This document shows positions 1 through 4,554 of a stretch of 6,809 bases of DNA, piece after piece. The notes beneath the pieces were generated by a model. It made no database searches, was not told where the DNA came from, and saw nothing but the letters and a program-made list of their open reading frames with translations. The stretch spans positions 1 through 6,809 of the forward strand of contig JASHTN010000305.1 in the NCBI GenBank assembly GCA_030040525.1, given 5' to 3'. The first letter of the stretch is position 1. Each line of letters starts with the position of its first letter. Source of the stretch: Gammaproteobacteria bacterium. Lineage in GTDB: Bacteria; Pseudomonadota; Gammaproteobacteria; Steroidobacterales; Steroidobacteraceae. The position numbers were made by a program, and so were the translations under genes.

Positions 1-212
1 ATGATTAGCCCAGCTTTCTTCATGGCTTCCATGGTCGGCTTCCATGTCGAATTCAGCCAATCGACATACTCCTCAAAATGCCCGTATTCGACCGCTATGT
101 AGTCCGCCTCAGTAACCGGGCCGTCAGTGTACTGGCGCACATCCTGGGCGCGTGTATTAAGCGAAAGTGAGGAAGCTGCGAGACACATGCAGACTGCCAG
201 CCAGGGTTTCAT
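1..212 (-). CDS. Small exported protein of unknown function (5' part only)
   Basis: The reading frame starts with ATG at 212-210 and is open to the window edge, giving 70 codons plus two bases; the C-terminus lies outside. A strong GGAGG at 225-221, eight bases upstream, fixes the start. Residues 1-22 form a Sec-type signal peptide: a Lys near the N-terminus, a hydrophobic stretch (LAVCMCLAASSLSL) and a likely cleavage after TRA, before QD. The two Cys in the core do not form a lipobox. The visible mature part (QYTDGPVTEADYIAVEYGHF, then EEYVDWLNSTWKPTMEAMKK) looks like small periplasmic proteins in proteobacteria that carry an aromatic 'F.EY..WL...WKP..EA.KKAG' pattern. I know no function for them; a dimeric alpha/beta-barrel fold is only a guess. 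The upstream region shares an element with the creatininase-family gene at 3561-4397. Confident as a real exported gene; function unknown. Confidence 0.75.
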   Translation of the reverse strand, partial: MKPWLAVCMCLAASSLSLNTRAQDVRQYTDGPVTEADYIAVEYGHFEEYVDWLNSTWKPTMEAMKKAGLI

Positions 213-220
213 TAGCGCGT

Positions 221-225
221 CCTCC
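221..225 (-). promoter_or_regulatory. Shine-Dalgarno site GGAGG of the small exported protein gene
   Basis: GGAGG reads on the minus strand eight bases before the ATG at 212-210. It supports a gene at the left edge that is too short within the window to stand out on length alone. Confidence 0.7.
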
Positions 226-263
226 AACGATTCTGTGTAAGCGACGCTGTGATTACGCAATCG

Positions 264-292
264 AGTGTGCCTCTTTCCCTGAAACCAGTCAA
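264..292 (-). promoter_or_regulatory. Predicted sigma70-like promoter of the small exported protein gene
   Basis: On the minus strand, TTGACT at 292-287 (five of six matches to the -35 consensus) is followed by a 17-base spacer and CACACT at 269-264 (three of six). The predicted leader is about 45 bases. The -35 box sits inside a 19-bp element shared with the promoter at 4438-4466, and the boxes and spacer align exactly between the two, which raises confidence above what the weak -10 alone would give. Inferred from sequence only. Confidence 0.4.
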
Positions 293-300
293 GCAGGTTA
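282..300 (-). promoter_or_regulatory. Putative operator, copy 1 of a 19-bp element shared with 4456-4474
   Basis: The plus strand reads AAACCAGTCAAGCAGGTTA, against TAACCTGTCAAATAGGTTA at 4456-4474: 15 of 19 positions match. This copy is an imperfect inverted repeat; the right arm AGGTTA is identical and the left arm differs at two positions. It covers the predicted -35 box, a placement typical of a repressor site. The cognate regulator is unknown. Confidence 0.45.
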
Positions 301-335
301 CGGGTCGGCGCACGCACGCGTGCAACCCAGGGTAC

Positions 336-357
336 TGCGGGAGGCGCCGCTCCCACA
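336..357 (-). terminator. Hairpin downstream of the MocR-type regulator gene
   Basis: TGCGGGAG (336-343) and CTCCCACA (350-357) flank a six-base loop. Read on the minus strand the arms pair over eight bases, one pair being G-U; on the plus strand the same position is a C-A mismatch, so the hairpin suits a minus-strand transcript. It lies about 58 bases past the regulator's stop codon. No U-run follows, so it is at best a weak or atypical intrinsic terminator. Confidence 0.3.
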
Positions 358-414
358 TGTGCGCGACTGGCCAATGCTCTGGCCTTCATACCCTGGCACT
401 GCGATCACTGGTTA

Positions 415-1866
415 TCAGGCCGTCGACAGACCCCGTGTCCCACGCGAAAGATCACAGGCGATAGCACCCAGCGCGCGCACACCCGCTTCAGCCCGTTTGG
501 TCCAGACGCCGCCCCAGCCGAGCCTGATGTGGTTGGTATAGGCGCCGGACGGCGAGAACATCCGACCGGGTGCGACGCTGATACTCTTCTCGAGCGCGAT
601 GAGCCGCAAACGGTCGCTGTCGACTCCGGGAGGCAGCCCAATCCACGCGCACATGCCTCCGAAGGGCCGTTGACTGACAGTGCCGGGCGGAAAGCACTCG
701 TCGACCCAACGAAGCATTTGACCGAGGGTTGTCGCGAGAACACGGCGTGCTCTGAGCAGCCCACGCTTGTAGCTGCCTTCAGATATAAAACGGTCGACCA
801 CCAGCTGCTGCAGCACTGGAGTCCCCAAGCTGACTGCATACTTAAGCTCTAAGGCCCTTTCTGCAAAGCGACCGGGAACCATCCAACCGACCCTGAGGGC
901 GGGCGCCACTGTCTTCGAAAAAGAGGAGCAAAATAGGACCAGACCGCTTCGGTCGTAGCGCTTCAATGCAGGCAGTGCCGACGCCCCGTAGTAGAGATCG
1001 GCGTTCGCGCAATCCTCTATGATCGGCAGATCGCGCCTGGCAGCGAGCTCGCAGAGTTGCTGCTTTGTCTCTTCGGAATAGACCCAGCCGGTCGGATTAG
1101 CGCAGTTGGGCATTACATAGCAGGCGGCAATCTTGTGTTTGCGCAGCGCGTCCTCGAGCGCATCAAGATGCAATCCAGCCGGCTTGACCGGGATTTCCAC
1201 GGCCTTAAGGCCCATTAACTGCATGATTTTAATAGCGCCCGGGTAGCTGGGCGACTCGATCGCGACGGTATCGCCCGGCTTGCATACACTCTGCAGAGCG
1301 ATCCATAAGGCCTCCTGACATCCCGAGGTGACTATCGGATCGCTCGCTGCAACGGCAACGCCACGATCCATCATGAGGGTCGCGACCCGCCTCCTCAGAG
1401 ACGGCAGGCCAATCGGATCAGCGTATTCAAACGCCTGCGTGCCGGTGGTCCTCAAGACTTGTCGGGTCAGCCGCGCAAGGGGCTCGCGAGGCAGGAGACT
1501 GCTCTCAATCGACGCCACACCAAGTCGCAGGACGCGGCTGCCCTGATCCGTCTCCGCCAATAAGTCGGGCATCAGGTCGCGGTAGGTCTTTAGCCCCTTA
1601 GGCGCGAGGCGCACCCGACGCTTCGGTCCCAGCGACAGCGATGGGTCGAATTTGACGTAGTAGCCAGAGCGCGGCCGTGCCTCGATCAGATCAATCGCCT
1701 CGAGCTCCCTATACGCGGCGATCACGGTGGTCATGCTGAGCCGGCGCGACCGCGCAATCATTCGCATCGACGGCAGCTTCTCGCCATAACGCAGACCCCC
1801 AGTTTCAATCATCCGTCGCATCTCGCTCGAAAGGGCGGCGAACTTGTTCATGAGCGGTGTGTCCAT
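415..1866 (-). CDS. MocR-family (GntR/aminotransferase-like) transcriptional regulator, YdcR-like
   Basis: A 483-residue protein, normal for MocR regulators. Residues about 6-72 form a GntR-type winged helix (GEKLPSMRMIARSRRLSMTT, then IEARPRSGYYV). Residues about 110-475 form a fold-type-I aminotransferase-like domain that would bind PLP. Visible motifs are NPTG (257-260), ED at 284-285, SSFSK with the likely PLP lysine K318, and IRLGW with the likely carboxylate-binding R448. The patterns CSSFSK..AP..RVGW and ARPRSGYYV place it with the YdcR-like subgroup. One pocket residue is unusual: N288 stands where relatives usually have Tyr. Start choice is uncertain: neither the ATG at 1866 nor the one at 1851 has a good ribosome-binding site. 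It is transcribed divergently from the PLP enzyme at 1971-3212, which is its most likely target, with direct repeats between them. The effector is unknown, probably an amine or amino acid. Family assignment is firm. Confidence 0.92.
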   Translation of the reverse strand: MDTPLMNKFAALSSEMRRMIETGGLRYGEKLPSMRMIARSRRLSMTTVIAAYRELEAIDLIEARPRSGYYVKFDPSLSLGPKRRVRLAPKGLKTYRDLMPDLLAETDQGSRVLRLGVASIESSLLPREPLARLTRQVLRTTGTQAFEYADPIGLPSLRRRVATLMMDRGVAVAASDPIVTSGCQEALWIALQSVCKPGDTVAIESPSYPGAIKIMQLMGLKAVEIPVKPAGLHLDALEDALRKHKIAACYVMPNCANPTGWVYSEETKQQLCELAARRDLPIIEDCANADLYYGASALPALKRYDRSGLVLFCSSFSKTVAPALRVGWMVPGRFAERALELKYAVSLGTPVLQQLVVDRFISEGSYKRGLLRARRVLATTLGQMLRWVDECFPPGTVSQRPFGGMCAWIGLPPGVDSDRLRLIALEKSISVAPGRMFSPSGAYTNHIRLGWGGVWTKRAEAGVRALGAIACDLSRGTRGLSTA

Positions 1867-1903
1867 CTGTACTGGTCAGATCTCGATATCACTGTACCTG
1901 TAC
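1867..1903. repeat. Three CTGTAC direct repeats, putative MocR operator
   Basis: CTGTAC occurs at 1867-1872, 1892-1897 and 1898-1903, the last two in tandem. Start-to-start distances are 25 and 31 bases; 31 is close to three helical turns, and the first and third copies share a seventh base (CTGTACT). MocR regulators such as GabR and TauR are known to bind direct repeats, so this is a good candidate site for the divergent regulator. The outer copy abuts the regulator's ATG at 1866, which suggests autoregulation. Binding is inferred. Confidence 0.5.
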
Positions 1904-1926
1904 TCTATCTCTCATTGGACTAAAGT
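1898..1926 (+). promoter_or_regulatory. Weak predicted promoter of the Cys/Met-metabolism enzyme gene
   Basis: TAAAGT at 1921-1926 matches the -10 consensus at four of six bases. The position 17 bases upstream (1898-1903) is occupied by a CTGTAC repeat that matches the -35 consensus poorly. A weak -35 overlapped by a regulator repeat is what an activator-dependent promoter would look like. Low confidence. Confidence 0.25.
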
Positions 1927-1930
1927 CGAA
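1902..1930 (-). promoter_or_regulatory. Weak predicted promoter of the MocR-type regulator gene
   Basis: On the minus strand TTCGAC (1930-1925), a 17-base spacer and TAGAGT (1907-1902, four of six matches) form a possible promoter. It overlaps the opposing promoter and runs into the CTGTAC repeats, so a regulator bound there could block its own transcription. Low confidence. Confidence 0.22.
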
Positions 1931-1960
1931 TCAGGTTTGGCACCGTCGTAATGGCGGCTC

Positions 1961-1965
1961 GGAGG
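1961..1965 (+). promoter_or_regulatory. Shine-Dalgarno site GGAGG deciding the start at 1971
   Basis: GGAGG lies five bases before the ATG at 1971. It favours this start over the far-upstream ATG at 1857, which would overlap the divergent regulator gene and its operator, and over the later in-frame ATG at 1995. Confidence 0.7.
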
Positions 1966-1970
1966 ACGTG

Positions 1971-3212
1971 ATGGGCGAGGAGCGGCGACCCACTATGGCG
2001 GCGGCAACGCTGGCGGCGCGCACCTATCTCGACGGTGCACGAAACAACCGCCCGTTGTCATCGCCGATCGTACGGGGCACGATCTACACAGCGTCGTCCG
2101 CGGAAGAGCACGCGTGCCTTTATCAGGGTGGTGCGAAGACTTTCTATCAGCGGTTTGGCCACCCGAGCGAGGAGCAGCTTGCAGAGAAAGTCGCGGTTCT
2201 CGAGAGCGCCGAGTCCGCTCTGGTATTCGCTAGCGGCATGGCGGCGATCAGCACCGCGCTTCTGGCTCACTTGCCCCCGGGGTCTCACGTGATCGCGGGG
2301 GAACAGATTTTCGCTCAGACGGACGAAATATTGCGCTGGCTGGAGTCCGGCCGCGGCGTCGACGTCACCTTTGTTGATACACGTGATCTGCGAGGCATCG
2401 CCTCGGCGCTGCGCCCGAATACTCGTTTGATCTATCTCGAGACGCCGTGCAACCCGACGCTGAGAGTGTCCGACATCGCCGCCGTATCCATCCTGGCGCG
2501 CGAGCGCGGCGTGATGGTTTTCGTGGACAGCACGTTCGCAACACCGATGGGCCAGAAACCCTTGGGCCTGGGAGCCTCGTTGGTCTTGCACTCCGCTACG
2601 AAGCTGCTTGGAGGCCATATGGATGTTATGGGCGGCGTCGTAGCGGGAGCCACTGACGTTTTGAAACCCATTGGTGAGATGAAGCGCCTTCTCGGCGGCG
2701 TTCTGGATCCGCAAGCATCGTGGCTGTTGTTACGAGGAATCAAGACTCTGGCGGTCAGGAGCGAACGGGTTTTCGCCTCGGCCCGGGCACTCGCCGAACT
2801 GTTGCAGCGCTCGCCTCTCGTCGAGTCTCTCTACTATCCGCTCCTGCCCACTCATCCCGACTTTGAAGTCGCATCTCGCCAAATGTCGGGTGGCGGAGGC
2901 GTGATATCGTTTTCGCTGAAGGGCGGCCCGGCGCAAGCACGAAGGCTGCTCAATTCCCTCCGACTCATTCAGATCGCCAGCAGCCTCGGCGGTGTGGAGA
3001 CAGTGATAGAGCTGCCGTACGATCTGGATTGGTACGGTAAGGACCCTCATCCAGCAGGAGCTGTCAACACGGGATTGATCCGGCTTTCGGTTGGGCTGGA
3101 GGATATCAGGGACCTTAGCGCTGATCTCTCTCAGGCTCTGGAATGTGTGGGTAGTAACATAAGTGAAAGCCAGCTCCACGGGAACAGCACCTATCTGAAT
3201 CGGCCTTCCTGA
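1971..3212 (+). CDS. Cys/Met-metabolism PLP-dependent enzyme (cystathionine gamma-synthase / methionine gamma-lyase family)
   Basis: A 413-residue enzyme, near the usual 380-420. The frame is open upstream to 1857, but a GGAGG five bases before 1971 marks the start. Family motifs, in order: YQR at 59-61 (phosphate contacts across the dimer), ASGMAAIST (87-95), LETPCNPT (156-163), FVDSTFATP with D186 for the pyridine nitrogen, HSATK with the PLP lysine K211, GGHMDVMGG (214-222), GGVLDPQASWLLLRGIKTL (242-260), SLGGVE (338-343) and LIRLSVGLED with the carboxylate-binding R371. Members handle homoserine esters, cystathionine, homocysteine or methionine by beta- or gamma-elimination or replacement. 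Several pocket positions differ from textbook members: F114 for Tyr, L212 for Tyr after the lysine, M217 for Ser. The tail after about 390 adds some 23 unmatched residues. No metB, metC or metZ assignment is safe. It is divergent from a MocR regulator, suggesting inducible amino-acid or thiol metabolism. Confidence 0.9.
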   Translation: MGEERRPTMAAATLAARTYLDGARNNRPLSSPIVRGTIYTASSAEEHACLYQGGAKTFYQRFGHPSEEQLAEKVAVLESAESALVFASGMAAISTALLAHLPPGSHVIAGEQIFAQTDEILRWLESGRGVDVTFVDTRDLRGIASALRPNTRLIYLETPCNPTLRVSDIAAVSILARERGVMVFVDSTFATPMGQKPLGLGASLVLHSATKLLGGHMDVMGGVVAGATDVLKPIGEMKRLLGGVLDPQASWLLLRGIKTLAVRSERVFASARALAELLQRSPLVESLYYPLLPTHPDFEVASRQMSGGGGVISFSLKGGPAQARRLLNSLRLIQIASSLGGVETVIELPYDLDWYGKDPHPAGAVNTGLIRLSVGLEDIRDLSADLSQALECVGSNISESQLHGNSTYLNRPS

Positions 3213-3560
3213 ACCTTGGCATTCACTCGCCAGAGAATACCGACTCGCGCTTTGGAAGCGAGCGCCTCGACGCGCATCACGCTCAGATAGCCGTAGTTGC
3301 TGCCAGATTCGAATCAGAATTCGATCTCGCTCATTGGGTCCGGTGAGTCGGAGTCCGCAGGCGTGATGACTAACGTCGTCACATGAAGCGAAACCAGCCG
3401 CGGCCGGGCCTCCGAGCCATCCAGGTAGCGACGACCCGGCGTGTCGCACGGCCAGCTTCCCCTCAGATTTTCTCCCACGAATCAGGCGCTGTGAGAGTCC
3501 CCAGCCGAGGGCGCAGCTGCATTTATGGGGGCTGGGATGGCGTGTTGATGGGGGGTTGAA
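3213..3560. other. Convergent intergenic gap without an intact gene
   Basis: This 348-base gap separates the convergent ends of the PLP enzyme and the creatininase-family gene. It holds the decayed isomerase fragment at 3227-3334. The same minus-strand frame stays open upstream of that fragment, from 3481 to 3335 (49 codons), but I recognise nothing in it. CCCAGCC (3500-3506) and GGCTGGG (3530-3536) could pair across a 23-base loop with no T-run, too weak to call a terminator. I see no other gene, RNA or repeat here. Confidence 0.5.
3227..3334 (-). pseudogene. Remnant of a 2-hydroxychromene-2-carboxylate isomerase / DsbA-like gene (N-terminus only)
   Basis: From an ATG at 3334-3332 the minus strand reads MSEIEF, then a TGA stop (3316-3314), then in the same frame FESGSNYGYLSVMRVEALAS and KARVGILWR. 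This matches the N-terminus of the HCCA-isomerase branch of DsbA-like thioredoxin-fold proteins, where a pattern like 'IEFWFEFGS.Y.YL..MRIEALA..AGV...WRPF' is usual. The TGA stands where Trp is expected, so a TGG-to-TGA change is likely. The Ser of GSNYGY corresponds to the conserved active-site Ser. Similarity stops at WR (3227) and the remaining roughly 160-170 residues are absent; the downstream DNA runs into the 3' end of the PLP enzyme gene on the other strand. I see no ribosome-binding site. A chance match is unlikely given one frame, correct order and correct spacing, but the identification is by eye. Confidence 0.55.
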
Positions 3561-4397
3561 TCATGAGGTCGGCAGGAGACTGCGAATCTGCCTCACCGCG
3601 TAATCGACCTTCATGTCGAATGCGCGCTTCCCCAGCTCGGCCGTCGAGCGGCGCGCGTCACCCAGGATTCCGTTTTGTGGGCTCTGCGGCCCGATCTGCG
3701 CCATGCCATCGACGACGGGGTCTCCCACCGCAGAGGAGACCAGATCTCTGCGCACCCATGTGTTGTCCTTGTCGAGATACATCATTTCCGAGGTGTCAGG
3801 AATGCCACCGTGGAGGCTGAGTGGATAACCGTGCTGCGTCAGGTACCGATCGAACGCATCATTGGCGGCCTTATAGACCTGGTCACAGTAGAACACACGG
3901 GCTCCACTTGGCCCGTAGCGTGCGTCGAGCTTCTTGGCGAGCTCCTCGTAGACCTGCGGCTGGCCGCCGCCGTGATCGCCCATCAGAATCACGTTGCGGA
4001 AACCGTTGAGGATCGCTTGCTCCGTGATGCGCTCGAGTATGGCAGCGAGCAGCTCGTTCGTGATCCCGATGGTACCGGGGATCGCTTCTACATCGTTCGG
4101 AGTGTAGGGCAGCACGGGCAGGAAGATGGCATTGCCAAGTTTCCTCGCGATCGCCTCGACTGTCGCATGGGCCATGAGGTTGTGGCCGCCGGTCGCGTCC
4201 TGGGGGCCTCGTTGCTCGACACCGCCGGTGTAGATGAGCGCCGTCGTCTTGCCTGCCGCGAGCGCGGACTTTACTTCCACCCAGGTCATCTTCTCGAACT
4301 CCACGAGATCGCGCTGCGCGCGCGGCTCATCAGCGCGTGCGGACCCCGCAACCAGCATCAGCGAGCACATCAAACTTAGCCATTCCCGATGCTTCAT
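3561..4397 (-). CDS. Exported creatininase-family protein (putative metal-dependent amidohydrolase)
   Basis: 278 residues from the ATG at 4397, with GAGG seven bases upstream. An in-frame ATG at 4466 lies inside the predicted -35 box, so it is not used. Residues 1-22 are a Sec signal peptide (hydrophobic WLSLMCSLMLVAG, cleavage after SARA), so the protein acts in the periplasm. Creatininase landmarks follow: MTWVEV (37-42), GGVEQRGP (58-65), TGGHN (69-73), LPYTPNDVEAIPGTIGIT (96-113), MGDHGGGQP (139-147) and HGGIPDTSEM (196-205). Against Pseudomonas creatininase ligands E34, H36, D45, H120 and E122, the matching positions are E61, R63, H72, H142 and G144, so the metal site must differ. Exported relatives with a 'TEQNGP...GKHN' layout share part of this change. 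The substrate is unknown; a cyclic amide or peptide-like bond is the family expectation. It is transcribed from its own promoter downstream of the AraC gene. Confidence 0.85.
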   Translation of the reverse strand: MKHREWLSLMCSLMLVAGSARADEPRAQRDLVEFEKMTWVEVKSALAAGKTTALIYTGGVEQRGPQDATGGHNLMAHATVEAIARKLGNAIFLPVLPYTPNDVEAIPGTIGITNELLAAILERITEQAILNGFRNVILMGDHGGGQPQVYEELAKKLDARYGPSGARVFYCDQVYKAANDAFDRYLTQHGYPLSLHGGIPDTSEMMYLDKDNTWVRRDLVSSAVGDPVVDGMAQIGPQSPQNGILGDARRSTAELGKRAFDMKVDYAVRQIRSLLPTS

Positions 4398-4437
4398 AGC
4401 GGAACCTCGCTCCGTAAGCAGATGTATGGGCCACCCG

Positions 4438-4466
4438 ATCTTGTCATTGTCTCTGTAACCTGTCAA
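4438..4466 (-). promoter_or_regulatory. Predicted sigma70-like promoter of the creatininase-family gene
   Basis: On the minus strand a perfect -35 TTGACA (4466-4461) is followed by a 17-base spacer and CAAGAT (4443-4438, three of six matches to the -10 consensus). The leader to the ATG at 4397 would be about 34 bases. The -35 box lies within the 19-bp inverted repeat at 4456-4474, so a protein bound there would block polymerase. The geometry is the same as at 264-292. Confidence 0.5.
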
Positions 4467-4474
4467 ATAGGTTA
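4456..4474. promoter_or_regulatory. Perfect 19-bp inverted repeat, putative operator (copy 2)
   Basis: TAACCT (4456-4461), a seven-base spacer GTCAAAT, then AGGTTA (4469-4474): the six-base arms are perfectly complementary. It overlaps the -35 box of the creatininase-family promoter, as expected for a repressor site. A related copy lies at 282-300. AraC proteins usually bind direct repeats, so the neighbouring AraC is not an obvious ligand; a dimeric TetR-, GntR- or LysR-type protein outside the window is equally possible. Confidence 0.5.
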
Positions 4475-4535
4475 GGCACTGAAATGCAAACCTGGAGATC
4501 GAGATGGCTTGATGAGGACGCCGGTCCGCTCGCGT

Positions 4536-4548
4536 TCTGAACGTCAGA
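4536..4548. repeat. Short inverted repeat downstream of the AraC gene
   Basis: TCTGA-ACG-TCAGA is a perfect five-base inverted repeat seven bases past the AraC stop codon at 4555. It could form a small hairpin at the end of that transcript, but it is short and has no U-run, so a terminator role is doubtful. Confidence 0.25.
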
Positions 4549-4554
4549 CTTTGT

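Noticed and set aside
1924..1938. A possible third copy of the shared element (AGTCGAATCAGGTTT).
   Set aside because: It needs a one-base insertion and lacks the second arm, so it is not distinguishable from chance.
1857..1970. The upstream in-frame ATG at 1857 as start of the PLP enzyme.
   Set aside because: It would overlap the divergent regulator and its operator and adds 38 residues without family similarity; GGAGG before 1971 is a better start signal.
2058..2714. A 218-codon open frame on the minus strand.
   Set aside because: It lies opposite the PLP enzyme, whose motifs are intact on the plus strand; the translated sequence has no recognisable domain and reflects GC-rich codon bias.
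2730..3449. A 239-codon minus-strand frame extending into the gap after the PLP enzyme.
   Set aside because: Most of it is antisense to the PLP enzyme, and the isomerase-like remnant in the gap is in a different frame.
3335..3481. The 49-codon open stretch in frame with and upstream of the isomerase remnant.
   Set aside because: No motif is recognisable and there is no ribosome-binding site; it may simply be stop-free by chance in GC-rich DNA.
3500..3536. Inverted repeat CCCAGCC / GGCTGGG as a terminator in the convergent gap.
   Set aside because: The loop is 23 bases, no T-run follows on either strand, and its position next to the creatininase-family stop is only suggestive.
3675..4379. 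A 234-codon open frame on the plus strand.
   Set aside because: It is antisense to the creatininase-family gene and shows no protein-like motif.
4398..4466. The in-frame ATG at 4466 as start of the creatininase-family protein.
   Set aside because: It falls inside the predicted -35 box and would bury the signal peptide behind 23 residues.
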